Below, piece by piece: positions 48,207 through 60,013 of a stretch of DNA of 64,000 bases. The position numbers and the translations under genes are program-made. The notes under the pieces are model-generated. The model was given only the letters and a program-made list of their open reading frames with translations, searched no databases and was not told where the DNA came from. Position 1 is the first letter of the stretch. Every line of letters begins with the position of its first letter. The stretch comes from Cerioporus squamosus (lineage: Eukaryota; Basidiomycota; Agaricomycetes; Polyporales; Polyporaceae). The stretch spans positions 248,001 through 312,000 of the forward strand of contig JABYQS010000002.1 of assembly GCA_022592435.1 (NCBI GenBank), given 5' to 3'.

Positions 48207-49920
48207 ATGAAAGGATGGACGACGTCTCTACTCCGGTCGCTCTCGCTACTGCGAACGCAATCCGCCGGGCTTACACCTACGAAGGGCGATCGAGGTACGT
48301 GTAGCTCATGAAACGTTTCCCCAATACATGGACTCATCGTACCGCAATTTTGACAGTTGTGGTTGCTATGTCCGGAGGAGTAGACTCGTCCGTTACCGCC
48401 AAACTACTCGCTGACCAGGTACGGACCTCCGTGCGTGACATGTCGTAGTCGAGAAATTGAATGTTGTTCACTCTGCAGGACTACGATCTTTCGGCGGTCT
48501 TTATGCGCAATTGGGATACCCGCGACGAATCAGGGACCGACCAGGGTTGCGAGTGGAAGAAGGATTGGGAAGACGTCCAGCGCGTATGCCGGATGTTGGG
48601 CATTCCGTGCCAAATGGTACGTCCACACTGTCGAGTTTCCTGTCTGGTCCTCTCTCTCAGCAAACTTTGCCTTTGTGAAGGTAGACCTATCCCGCGAGTA
48701 CTGGACGCGAGTGTTTGAACCTGCTCTGGCGCTATGGGAGTCAGGTTCGACCCCCAATCCAGACATATGGTGCAACAAGTGCGTCCTATGGCGGAAACTA
48801 CCCGAGACTAGGGAACTGACTCGCAATAATTCACCATTACTTGCCTGTTGAAACTCGGTCACTCCATCGAGACAGAGAAGTCAAGTTCGGAGCCCTTATT
48901 GACCGCCTAACGGAGAAGGATTCGTGGTTAGCCACTGGCAAGTACACGCGCTCCGCCGCATATGCATATTATTGATGCAGTACACAGGTCACTATGCGGA
49001 TAAGAAATGGGCACTCCCGCCTCTCAGTCTCAGCAATTTGTTCGCGTATGGCAGGCTCTCCCCTCGGCCCCAGCTGCGTCGTCCAGTCGACAGGTCTAAG
49101 GATCAGACATACTATCTCTCGGCCATTCCGGAGTCAAGTCTCGCGCGCGCACTGTTCCCGCTCGCCCCGTACAAGAAGACGGAGGTTCGTGAGATGGCAG
49201 AGAAGTGGGCTCTTCCCACAGCTACGCGCGAAGAGAGCATGGGGATATGCTTCGTCGGCGAAAAGCGCAAATTTGATGATTTCATCTGTGAGTTGTTTGT
49301 GGCTCTATGCACTTCTGCCAATGCTGATGTTCGCGGCCGTAGCTCAATACATACCTCCGAAGCCAGGTCGCATTGTCGACCTGGAAAGCGGGAAGACCCT
49401 CGGTAGACATCAAGGTCTTTACTCATATACCGTTGGACAGAATGCTAGGATCAAGGGGATGTCACTGAAGATGCATGTCGCTCGCAAGGACCCGAAGGAG
49501 AACATCATCTATGTCGTGCCCGGCTCGTGAGTTCGTCCACCTCATAACCGTGGTCCTCGGCACTCAATCACAACGACAGTGACCATCCCGCTCTCTATTG
49601 TGACTCAATCGTCGTCGACAAGTGGAAGTGGATCTGGGATGATGCTCCGCCCGCGGGCATCGACAGTGGCGGCTTCCGTGGTCGTGTCCAATATCGACAT
49701 CGGATGATGGATGTCCCCGGCACTATCCAACGGTCAGTGCATCGCTGTCCATTACCAAAACTATCTCTGACTCGTTCATAGGCTCGACGACGGTAGGATG
49801 CGTATCACATTCCAAAAACCTCAGAGCAGTGTCGCGACAGGACAGGTAGCTGCAATGTGGCACCGCGACTGGTGTCTCGGTTGCGGCATCATCTCGAATA
49901 CTGAGCAGCATGCATCCTAG
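48207..49920 (+). CDS. SLM3: Mitochondrial tRNA 2-thiouridylase (MnmA/MTU1 family)
   Basis: Puts sulfur on the wobble uridine of mitochondrial tRNA-Lys, -Glu and -Gln. Nine exons (48207-48294, 48357-48418, 48479-48616, 48681-48778, 48876-48937, 48988-49287, 49343-49526, 49580-49732, 49782-49920) join to 407 aa. A basic, Ser/Leu-rich N-terminus of about 27 residues suits mitochondrial import. The ATP-pyrophosphatase loop SGGVDSS is at 35-41; the catalytic cysteines are Cys127 (TPNPDIWCNK) and Cys237 (MGICFVGEK). Also seen: KDQTYYLS, PLAPYKKTEVREMAE, GLYSYTVGQ. The intron after residue 149 begins with GC (GGCAAGT) and is the only reading that gives the family's ATGHYA. The C-terminal domain is complete. 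Confidence 0.95.
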
Positions 49921-50372
49921 CTCCCGTCAGCATCCGTACACCCCCATGTGGCGTCTGCAGATCTCTCTTCAATGCTCCTGGAACGAAGACAGCGGTGCCT
50001 GGGATGGTTGAAGTCAGTTCAAGTCCTCGCATGACCGGGGTACACTCGGCCCCACAACTCAATCGACGATCAATCTCTACTCAATCTGGTTGGCTTCGTG
50101 ACCGGGCTTTAAGGCTGTCGTTCTGCGTATTCGATCCATGTAGAGCAAGTCTTTCATGTAGTTGTTACGTACAGAACACGGTCCTGGTGCTATATGATGC
50201 AGAGCGCCCGCTGCCGTGGGTGAGATTCGCGCCAGTCAGAATAGGCAACCGGCTCGTTGACCCGCCTTGCCTCTCTTCAGCGTTGCACTCGCACTGTCCG
50301 CAGGCTTTTGCTGTCTGGCTGCTTTCTGCACATATATCAACCTTCTGAGACCGGATTCGACGTGAAAACTGC
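49921..50372. other. Intergenic region
   Basis: 3' flank of the thiouridylase gene and upstream region of the SAPS gene. No further gene or clear TATA box seen. Confidence 0.5.
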
Positions 50373-53300
50373 ATGTTTTGGAGGTACACATGTTGTTCTC
50401 CGTGCTCAAGCGGTCTAAACCGACGCTGCCAGCAGATTCGGCTTTCATAATGCGTCCGCCATCGACAGTCTCCTAGACAAGGAGGACGTCTCCCTGGAAT
50501 CAATACTCGACGAGGATGATCTCCTGCAGGAGTGCAAAGCGCAGAACACACGACTTATCGACTACTTCTCTCGCGTCAATGTGTTGCAGCGCCTGCTGGG
50601 CTACGTGACAGGGCAGATTGAGGGCGAGGACAAGGGCAGCTTCAAGTGAGTGTCCGGTCACGATTGTGGCGAGCACGCTGGCTCAGTCGTCGAACCCCTG
50701 GAGGTATCCCTATGTCGCGACCGAGGTCTTGTGCAGCGAAATATGGTCCATAGTCGACACCTGCGTCAATCACCAGGACCAGCTGCTCGTCCCGTTCTGG
50801 GAGACAGTCCTCGAAAAGTCCCCGGAGGAGATGCGAAGCCAGGTCATGATGGCGTCGCATTTTGCGAAAGTGAACGTCGCATTTTTGAGCAAGAAGCCCG
50901 CAGAGGTGAATACATCTATCTCTGGTACTCGTCCTGTGTGGTGTGATCTCTGAGCGTCGTGCTCAGATGTTGGCGTTTATACAAGCCCAACCCGACATCG
51001 TGGAACGGATACTGCGACACATAGAGTCCCCGCCGTTCGCGGATTTGCTCGTGCGCATAATCCAGTTGGACGAGCACCCAGCCGGGGCCGGGGTTCTTGA
51101 AGTATGTCCGTCCTCATGCACTGCGTGCCCTTCTGCGAAACCCTCTTACCCCAAGAAACGCAGTGGCTGTCCAAGGAGAACTTGATGTCGCGGTTAATTG
51201 ACCTCTTGTCACCGGCGCACAGTAGCGACATGCATACAGTCGTCGCAGAACTCATCAAGGGGATCATTTCCATGGCTGCGCCCTCTCCTGCTGCTGGTAT
51301 CTCCGACGGTCTGAACCACCTCCCTGCGTCGAACGTCTTCGCTCGTGAGCTCGCGCACCGCGACAACGTATCCAAGCTCGTCAGCTTCATCATGTACGAA
51401 ATGAGCCCGCACAGTCCGGGCAGGGACGACTCCGCGAACACCTCCATTACTCAAGAATCCGCTTCCTCTTCCGTTGTCCAGTCAATATGCATCATCATCG
51501 AGCTCATTCGGCAGAACAACTCCGACTACTTCGAGCCCTACCTCTTCCACACGCTGCGAAATCGTCTCATTCAAGTTCAGCAACAAATGGCGATGAACCA
51601 GGACGGTGCTCGTGAGGCTCTTGAGAATGCCATGACGGAGATGGTCAATAGGATGGGCGTCGTGCACCTGGGACCCGTGCTGGAACTCATGTGCGACCAT
51701 CTGGACAAGCTGCAGCGATTCCTCAAGGAACCGCGCGCTCTGGTACGTGGGTCTCCGCATATATGTGGGCGAATTCTTAAATTATCGATTAGAACGGACC
51801 AGTCCTTACGACGTTAGGTGCTATCCCACCATTGACGTTTGAAAGGTATCGGATATGCGAACTCTACGCCGAACTTCTCCACTGTTCCAATATGGCTCTC
51901 CTCAACCGCTCCTCTGACTACGACCATTTGTACGACGCGGATGGACGACTACAAGGAGGCCTTTCCTCTCTCGAGGAGTTGGCACAAGTCATCGCGATTG
52001 GAAACGGCAGTGGCGACAGCGAGGGCATGGATGACGACGAAGGTGACGAGGTTGAGTCCGCCCACGAGTTCCCCGTATCCCATGCCCCGTCATCATCGCT
52101 CATCGACTCAGACGAGGATATGAGCGGCGGTAGCTCGGACGAAGAGGCCATGGAAGAGATCGCGATGTACGAGTCGCCTAGAGCCGATCCCAGTCCCACC
52201 CCTCGAGAGCCATCCCCTGGGTCGTTCTTCGCTAGGGCCGCATCCCCTCTAACGATTTCGCCCTCCACCTCTACCCCGTCAACTAGCCCCGGTGACATCT
52301 CTTCCTTCCCACAACGGCAGAATTCCTGGAGCTCGGAGCCGGAAGGCTCTCTTTCTAGACCGCGGTCCAGAGATTCTCGCCGGAGCTTCAGGAGATCAAC
52401 GAAGGAGCTACCCATCGGACGCCCGGTCCTTGGTGAACGTCTCAAGCAGCGATTCCTCGAGGCGAACGTCGCGTCAACACTGCTGGTAAGTGCTCTCCGG
52501 TCGTTTGTTTCCGGCAGCAACTGACCGTGCGTCCATAGGATCTGTTCTTCGAATTCCCATGGAACAACTTCTTGCATAGCGTCGTATATGACCTTATACA
52601 CCAAATCCTCACTGGTCGCGTCGATGGCGGTGTTAACCGAGAACTGACCGTTTCGCTATTCCGTGACGCGAGGCTGATGCACCGTATCATCGAAGGGTCA
52701 AAACGCAACGATGTTGAGAGGTACGTGCAGTACTCCGGATTGAAAGGCATGCATTGAGCAATACACTTGCAGCGAAAAGCCCAAAGGTGTCAGGTTAGGA
52801 TACATGGGACACCTCACCCTCATCTCAGAAGACGTGATCGGCGCACTCGAGCATCTTCCACCAGACCTTCGCCTGCAGATCGGCCAACATGCGCCACAGC
52901 CTGAGTGGGACGAGTACGTCACTGGTCGATATAAGGAGACCAAGAAGAAGGATTCAAGTCTCCTCGGCGGTGGGAAGCCTGTCGTCGCTCCCTCCATGCG
53001 CAACGGTGCCGCGCAGTGGAAGGTCGATGAGGCCGATGCTGTCGCTACCTCAGCGCCTGGGCGTGCAGGTGAGAAGCAGCCGGCGCAGGAGATGAAGGGC
53101 GAGTTCCGCAGGTCATCAAGCAACAGTAGGAGGGAAGGTAGCGCCGACTTTGGTTCTATGCCCATGGATGACGAGGACGATGAATTTCACACTACCCCTT
53201 CTCGCGTGCGTAGCCACTTTCATTTTGTGCTGCTGCTGTGGCATGAGTTGACTTATAAGCAGTTTGCGAACTACCTCGTGCACGAAATCCAGTCATCTGA

Positions 53301-53913
53301 CCATATAGGATCTTCGGATGAGGCCTCAGACGATGAAGATGACGGGGGAGGATGGCTAGCGCAATCCACATTTGAGTTGCGACCCCCACCAGTGACAGCA
53401 CGTCAACATGACAACGACCGCAGACCACTTAGCGCAAGTGTGTTTGATGTGAGTGCAATTGGTGCTGGCGCCCCGAGCAACCCTAACATTGTGCATCTCC
53501 AGGATGCGTTTGGCTCATCTTCGTCGGATTCACATGCCAGCTTCCAAGATCCGTTCGAAGACGTGAGTGTTGACGTCGTACATGCATTTCTGTGCTAACG
53601 TCTCGGCCATTTCCAGGACGCCTTTGGGCCCTTCTCCGACAACGCCGCTGCCGGCGGCTCCGACCCATTCACCTTCTCAACAGCCACGACAGACGAGTTC
53701 ATGGCAGAGAGCTCGTTCGAATCCTTCGGAGAATTCGGCGACTTCCAGAGCGCAGGCTCGGATTCGTTTGGGGACGACGGCTCCCTAACGCCCACGGGCG
53801 CCGACAGCTGGAGCTTCGCCAGCGTGTCGAGCACGAGCTCCTTCGAGGAGACAGAGCGCAGGTCAGGAGAGGCCAGCAGGGACTCGGACGAACGGACTGC
53901 GCGCGACAACTAG
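50373..53913 (+). CDS. SAPS-domain protein (SIT4/PP6 phosphatase regulatory subunit)
   Basis: Regulatory partner of the Sit4/PP6 protein phosphatase, acting in cell-cycle and nutrient signalling (known for the family). Eleven exons (50373-50383, 50436-50645, 50704-50905, 50967-51101, 51164-51742, 51793-52485, 52539-52720, 52773-53205, 53263-53448, 53503-53562, 53617-53913) join to 995 aa. The 11-base first exon completes the family start MFWRFGFHNASAIDSLLDKE. The helical SAPS repeat region follows (KYPYVATEVLCSEIWSIVDT, SHFAKVNVAFLSKKP, IQLDEHPAGAGVLEWLSKEN, ELMCDHLDKLQRFL, FERYRICELYAELLHCSNM, FFEFPWNNFLHSVVYDLI), with an acidic/Ser-rich insert at about 400-560, and ends in an acidic, FGxF-rich tail (AFGSSSSDSHASFQDPFED). 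Size agrees with yeast Sap185/Sap190. Confidence 0.96.
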
Positions 53914-54132
53914 ACCATGTACGCTTCGAGTACTTGTATTCCTACCGCTTGTCTCTGCCCGTGTTGCTCTCGTGTGGCTCGTACTCATGTAGTAGATTGC
54001 TGTCTGTTGTTCCACTGCCTGTTTCTCTGCACGCGGTCCATGTCATGCCTCATCAGTAGTGTACGTTTTCTGAATGATATTTAGATGGGATATCCAAGAT
54101 GGACCGGCGGATGAGCGATCGTTCAAGACGCT
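53914..54132. other. Convergent 3' region of SAPS and FAH genes
   Basis: Both genes end here, 219 bases apart. No other feature seen. Confidence 0.5.
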
Positions 54133-55252
54133 TCACTCGGGCTTGTAGTGGTATCCGCCCTCACGCTGGATAGCGTTGAAGTCGAGCGCCGCGAGCTGTT
54201 TGCCAGTGCTGTCGGTGAGTGTGCACTCGATCTTGTCTCCGGGAACGACTGGACCGACGCCGGATGGCGTGCCGGTTAGGATCAAGTCTCCCTCCTACGA
54301 AGGCCAAGTGAATACGAGTACAGCGAGGACATCACGGGGCTTACCTCAAGAGTCATGATGGTGGAGATGTGATGGATAAGGCGAGGAATTGAGAAAAGCA
54401 TGTCCTTGGTGTTCCCATCCTGCTTCACCGCGCCGTTGACCTGACACAACGTGGATTCAGCAAGGCCGCCAAGTGACTAGGAGGACTCGGTTCTAGCTAC
54501 CTTCAAGGTGAGGCCAAGGTTGGCCGCGTCAGCAACCGAGTCCTTCGGGACGTAGGAGCTAAACAAGCGTTATATGAGCGCAGATCCCACAGAGCCATCG
54601 ATGCTAAGTAGTGCCATACCTGATCGGCGTGAAGGTGTCGAAGCCCTTGGCAACTGTCCATGGCAGCCGCTTGGCCTTGATCTCCTCTTGCAGGTTCCGT
54701 GCAGTCATGTCGACAGCGAGAGCTGCAAGTGTCTGACTCAGTCTCGAGTACAGACCGACCCTTAGTGCGGATGTGCTGTACCATAACCCGCGACGTAGCT
54801 CTCCGCCTCGGACTCGGGGATGTCGCGACCGCGTTTGCCCACGACGACACCAAGCTCGACTGTTGCTTCGTTAGTAGCGTCGCTTGCACAAGCACGGAAA
54901 GCAAGTACCTTCATAGTGAGCGAGCACCCCTTGAGGGATCTCCACGTTCCCTCCGGACGGAAGGTAGCTGGTAGTCGGCTTCAGGAAAATGATGGGCTCC
55001 TTCGGAATGGCGTTGTTCAGCTCCTTGGCGTGCTCGCCATAGTTGCGGCCAATTGCCACAATCTGTATGTGTTGAACACGTCGTAAGTTGGACGCTGCAA
55101 ACTACCCATCTGAACAAGATGCTTACTTTCTTCCCTTGTTGAGCAAATGCAGCGGCAGCCATGCGAGCTGAGGTCTGGCTGAAGGAACGTTGAGACAGGA
55201 AAGCCCCGGAGGCTGCTGCTTTTGCGCTGTTCCTTATCGTGGCTGCGAACAT
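54133..55252 (-). CDS. FAH-domain hydrolase, mitochondrial (FAHD1-like acylpyruvase)
   Basis: Fumarylacetoacetate-hydrolase superfamily enzyme, closest in size and motifs to FAHD1 acylpyruvase/oxaloacetate decarboxylase. Seven exons (55252-55127, 55062-54909, 54856-54782, 54722-54620, 54558-54501, 54440-54345, 54294-54133) join to 257 aa. Residues 1-35 form a basic, Ser/Ala-rich mitochondrial targeting sequence (FLSQRSFSQTSAR). The fold follows: IVAIGRNYGEHAKELNN, PIIFLKPTTSYL, VELGVVVGKRGRDIPE, the metal-site ALAVDMTARNLQ, FDTFTPISSYV and the glycine loop LILTGTPSGVGPV. Metal-binding acids E/E/D are in place in the motifs. Reaction preference within the family is inferred. Confidence 0.93.
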
Positions 55253-55562
55253 GGTTCCTGTGTGCCTCCCGAACTGAATCCAACACAGCGACTCGGTGAG
55301 TTGGCAGGTGAGAGAGCTGGTGAGAGTCAGCGGTGTTCGGAGAATCTCGGGCCGCAGGCGCTTATGCCCTGAAGGATGCCCATCGGTCACTAATACATGA
55401 TCTCCAGCAACTTTGATAGCTAGTAATCGTATGCTGCATGTAGTGAGTTCTACTCAGGCAGAAACACACTGGCCAAGTCAGAGATGTGGATTCGCGATGT
55501 TGCTGCAAGCTGCTGTTGATCCGCAGTATCGTATAAGAAACATCGCACCCACATAGAAGCAA

Positions 55563-55663
55563 GGGCACATGGTGTAGTTGGTTATCACATCCGCTTAGCA
55601 TCGATATCAAATGTGATGTCTTGTGGTTGCGGGGGGTGCTGGGTTCAATTCCCAGTGTGTCCA
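55563..55663 (+). tRNA. tRNA-Ala (anticodon AGC) with intron
   Basis: Acceptor GGGCACA pairs with TGTGTCC, discriminator A at 55663. D arm TGGTGTAGTTGGTTATCACA; anticodon stem TCCGC/GCGGG; loop TTAGCAT once the intron is removed; T arm CTGGGTTCAATTCCCAG. A 27-base intron (55601-55627) lies one base after the anticodon, the standard place for eukaryotic tRNA introns. Anticodon AGC reads Ala codons. Confidence 0.93.
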
Positions 55664-55922
55664 AGCTTTTTGCTGGTTCTTATGTTGCTGCAGCCTCCCT
55701 TCTCCAATCGCACTCAACCACGAAGGCTCTGAACTTGGTCTACATCGGTTTTTGTCGTACCCTGACTAGGTTGTCCCAGAAAACGCAGGGACCAGCGAGG
55801 TTGTGGGGCATGCATGTCGTAGGACAACGGCAAGGGCACGAAGTATATTGAGGGCGCGGAGACGTCGCGGTACGACCTTGACGCGCTCGATGAATGTGAA
55901 ATGGAAACACATACTCTTCGTC

Positions 55923-56572
55923 TCATGTCCTTTGCTTTTGTTGGCTGTCAAGAGGTGCACATGGAGCTGCCGGAGTGTTGAGAGCACCATAGTGTGACGA
56001 CTTGGGGAGCATCTCGCCCAGACGGTCGACCTCTTCCCAGGTCCACACACGAGTTGAGGACGAGTGATTCAAGGTCGCGGCGGCACAGCTCCCGTCGAAG
56101 ATCAGGTAAACGAATGTCATCCGGGTTGCCATGACGAGCTCGCGGAGGCGGGTGGCGAATTGGGAGAGCACAGGGAGAGAACGGTAAAGTGTCTGCAAGA
56201 TATCCACCGGTAGGTCCACGAAGACAACCTCAAGATGCTCGATTGAGGCGGGAAAGGTCCAAGAAGGTGAGCAAGACACCGCCGGGGACGGGCCAAGATC
56301 TTGACCGGTACTGTATGGGCGTCCATGAGCTGAACAGACCTAACGCGCGCAGCGACACGGGTTGCGTTTGCCTCCATGTCATTTCAGAGTCGGTGACAGC
56401 ACGCTGCAGGTGCAAAGGATGTGCTAGAAGCGGCTCCTCGGTGTCCAAGTCTTGCCGACGAGGGACGTCTGCTTGTTGTAGGCTTGTCATCATGCAGATA
56501 CTCGAGGATCCTATCCCACAGCACGGAGGGCAGAACGTGACTTCGAAGGTCGACAGTTGCCGTGGTGTTCAT
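55923..56572 (-). pseudogene. F-box-like protein, degenerate
   Basis: Starts with a good F-box core (HVLPSVLWDRILEYLHDD). The expected next part is found only in another frame (TSLVGKTWTPRSRF, matching the usual SLVCRxWLPxSR pattern) and is followed by an in-frame stop. The C-terminal half then reopens as SIEHLEVVFVDLPVDILQTL and ends at 55923. A frame change plus at least two stops mean that no full protein can be made as given. It is a different subfamily from the F-box pair in the left block. It could be rescued only by several introns that I cannot find. Confidence 0.65.
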
Positions 56573-57826
56573 GGGTGGTGATTCATATGCGTCGGCGCAG
56601 TGCCCTGCAAAAGGTCCTAGAACTGGCAGTCGAACACAACTGGAGTAAGCACAAACCTATCTGCGTGCTGCGATCTCGTAGAGGTCTCACAGTATTTGCT
56701 CCCGCACTCGCGGGAACGATGGGCGAAGCTAGCCCGGCCATTGCTTGTTCAGTTCCACCCAACCAACAGATCTACCTTCGTGCCGAACTTGCGTTCTACT
56801 GGCGGGCGGTTACAGCGACTCGATTGATCCTCGTCAGGTCCCGACCGAAGCCGCAGGTTCCAACACTGGGCGGCCGGAAGAGCTCAAGCTTCGCAGGGAA
56901 GGACGTTGCACAGGCTCACTTGAACAGCGACGATCTAGTATCTGCACGAAGCGTGTCAGCGGTCGGCTGGGCAGAAGGTGGGTGCGTTGCTCACTGAGTG
57001 GCTCTGGCGGTTCGTGATGGTACTCACAGTACAGTGACAGGAAACTCGCAGGAGACGGAGACCTGTGCATATGCGTCGTCGACGCAAACCGCACCGCGGA
57101 CGCCAGGTTCGCCCGCTCCGAGTCCCCTGCGGACTTCAAAATTCACGCTCTCGGGCGGATGCCGGAGACGCTTGAGTTTCGGTCCGAGTATCGCTCGGCG
57201 CTCTGCATAGTCTCTTCATTTTGCTCGCTTGCACCGTCAATCCGCACGAGACCCACTGGGCATACTCAAGAACAACAGTAGTGTCTCGGCCGAGATGCTT
57301 GGGAGAATGAGGCGGAGGCAGGGGTGCAAGCCCGCCCACTTCCCTGCCAACGAACCATGAACGTTTCGCTCCGCCCGCCCTTGCTATCCGCGCTCGCGCC
57401 CGTCTGGTACGGCGAACCGTCTCTCGCTCCCGCTCCTGCGAGGAGCATGAGGCTGAGGCAATTGCGCTGCCGAACGGAGCCGTGCCGAAGGTTTGTGCTC
57501 GCCGGCACGATGGTGGGCAGCTCGGCGAGCTATGCAGATCTCTTGGCTTGCCAAGTGACAAGTCGTCCGCCGCTGAGGCCCTTGGCATACATGGGAACCG
57601 CCGCGCTGCTCCCTCCAGGCCCTGCATGTCCCCGCCCGCCAAGGGTCTTCTGAATGCTCGCCCTTGCTTTATAACGCTCGCGCCCAAGAGCAGCGTTGCT
57701 CACCGCCCACCTTTTCGCCTGTTTCTCGCTCGACGCACGCTTGAGACGTCTTGCTCTCTCCTAGGACTGGCGAATCCGACCACGAACTGCAAACAGCGAA
57801 GTATCTCGAGTCCAGAATACGCAGAG
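56573..57826. other. Intergenic region, no supported gene
   Basis: Overlapping Arg/Pro-rich frames on both strands (longest 57136-57687 minus) without family likeness. A TTATAA run at about 57668-57673 may serve the gene that starts at 57827. Confidence 0.45.
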
Positions 57827-58447
57827 ATGGAGCACTTGTCGTCATATCTCTTGACCGTCCTGGCGTTCTCCCTGTCTGCAAATGCAATTGCCCTCCGGAT
57901 ACGCGCTGATCCCGAGGGGTGAGTTCGCTGGGATCTTGCGGCCTCAAGTGCAGCGCTGATGCCGTTCTCGTACCACACAGGGAGTCACAGGACCCTGCTT
58001 CGCAAGGAGACGAGGAGAGCGGCCCCGATGGGCACCTGAACGAACCTTGGGTTGTTGCGGTCGCCGTGGCTCTCGGTGCGTCTCTCGGTGCTCTATCTTG
58101 GCTTTAGCACTGACGTTCGTTCGGCCCTCTAGCTGTCGTCGTATGCTGCGTGGCAGCTATCATCCTCGTCATCAAGTGGCGACAGCGCCGCCGGAATCAG
58201 AGTAGGGGCAGGCAGAACTACAGCCGGACGGCGGACGAGCTCGCTGCAGCAGGTGTACAGGGGCCGCCGTACCAGCACGCATGGAAGGGCCCGTACGCCT
58301 CGCGCTCGTCATATACGCGCTCTCCTTCACCAGTAAGTTCGAAATATCGCCATATCGATTGGACGCCCTGGTACTGACTGCGCGTTCGCGCAGCCTTCTC
58401 CAGCACATCTTCCTGAGAAGGATCGGTGGGCGTCCCCTCAGCGGTAA
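57827..58447 (+). CDS. Small single-pass membrane protein with signal peptide, unknown
   Basis: Four exons (57827-57918, 57981-58075, 58133-58332, 58394-58447) join to 146 aa. Signal peptide at 1-22 (LLTVLAFSLSANAIA); short acidic ectodomain of about 30 residues (EESGPDGHLNEP); one membrane helix (WVVAVAVALGAVVVCCVAAI, then ILVIKW) followed by a strongly basic stop-transfer (RQRRRNQSRGRQ) and a cytosolic tail rich in Tyr, Ser and Pro. Topology is type I. The plan resembles many Agaricomycete one-helix surface proteins; no named family recognised. The coherent frame across four exons, with the helix split exactly by an intron, supports a real gene. Confidence 0.7.
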
Positions 58448-60013
58448 TTGGCGACGCTTTGCCGCCACGCTGCTCTTCTCCTGTCGGTGTTCGCACATAC
58501 GCAGGCAAGGCTTCCTGGTAGGTCGCTCATCTGTATGGAGCGTACGTATCTCGCTGACCGGATTCTCTCAGGGCCTTTCTGCATCTGGTTCTGCGACTCC
58601 ATTTGTCCATAAGACAACGCGCTCCCGGTGGCAGCTCGGGGACACCATTGGCGACGCCGCCCTTCTCGCGCGCTATGCTCGCATCCCTGGACGTCATCGT
58701 CGAGCGAAAGGGATTGCGGAAGCAGACGAAGGCGCTTTGGCCGTCATGGATGTCTATCTTGCGGCTATGAACTTCACGCGCCCCCCGACCATGCCGGGAT
58801 CCCTCTTCTGTATGGAGTGAAGGACGGGGAAACTCTCGTACTCTGCTGTATTCTAGCATACGTCTCTCTGCTGTACGTTCCCCCTCTACTACCTGGGTAA
58901 TGCTAAGTGTACTTGGTCGCCGCCCTATCAATGGCCAAGAGACTTCAGTTTATGCGTCACTTCTGCGTGCAGGATGTCAAGGTTCGGCGATCATATCTTC
59001 CCCGATGTCCGACCTTAGCAGCGGATCGTCCGGCACCGCAACATGGCAAGCGGGACATGGTGCCAGGGCAGGGCCTGGGAAGGGCTTACTGATGCTATCG
59101 CAAGTAACCTTTCGAGGACGGCACAGCAACGTCCGAGAGGACCATCCGCCTACCGCCGACCGGAATCCTCCTTGATGCACCGAGTCGTGATGTCACCTTG
59201 TAAGTGCTTATACCCAAACGCTGCGGGGTCCCTGATGCTTTTGTATTGATGCCCACATCGCAGGAGGAGGTTCTCAGGCTGGGATTGAACCGCTGCTTCC
59301 GGAAGCCTGCTGTACGTACCGCAAATCATCGGCAAGCGCACCTCGCGTCCGTGGATAGCTATCGCAAGCCTTGTAGCATCAGGAGCGGTGCTGCGCCGTA
59401 GAGCACGCCATGAGCAACACTTGCTTCTCGGTATCTGAGGGCCTTTGAAATGCGGTCGCTTAAGTGGAGGACCTCGTCTGGAAGGATGCACTAAGTACTT
59501 ACTGCTCCCGGTCGTTGACCTTCTCCGAGGTGGTTCCTCGAGCGGACAATGTGCAGTGGAATATTCGAGTGCATCGAGCATATTAGGCCTGCGCAATGCC
59601 GTTAGACTGTCATACCCCATACCACGCTGTGAGACAACGAAAAACTGTACTCGTACTCGTACTGAAGGCACTTGAGCATGGGTCCACGAGCTCGTTTACT
59701 ACGTTAAACCTGGCAGCTACCGTCGCGAATAGCCGGCAGTCGACTGGACGCTGCGTATATGGACGTGGGAAAAGGCTTGTGGCGGAGGAGGTACGAAAAT
59801 AGATAACCCCAGACCTAACCCGGGATTAGGGTGAACCATTTATGGACAATCAGGTGATTAGATGAGGAGCGAGAAAGTTGGTGGGAATGACTCGGAGGTC
59901 GACTTTATAGACTTGGGCGGACTCGAGTCCGGTCTGACTCTGCCCCAGTTTTCCTCCGACTGCCCCCTTGCTCGTCGTCGTCGTCGCTGCTCGTCGCCGC
60001 CGCCGTCGCCAGC
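58448..60013. other. Intergenic region, no supported gene
   Basis: Short frames on both strands (for example 59150-59671 minus and 58281-58820 plus) without likeness or splice support. The last few hundred bases are the ILV2 upstream region; no clear TATA box. Confidence 0.45.
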
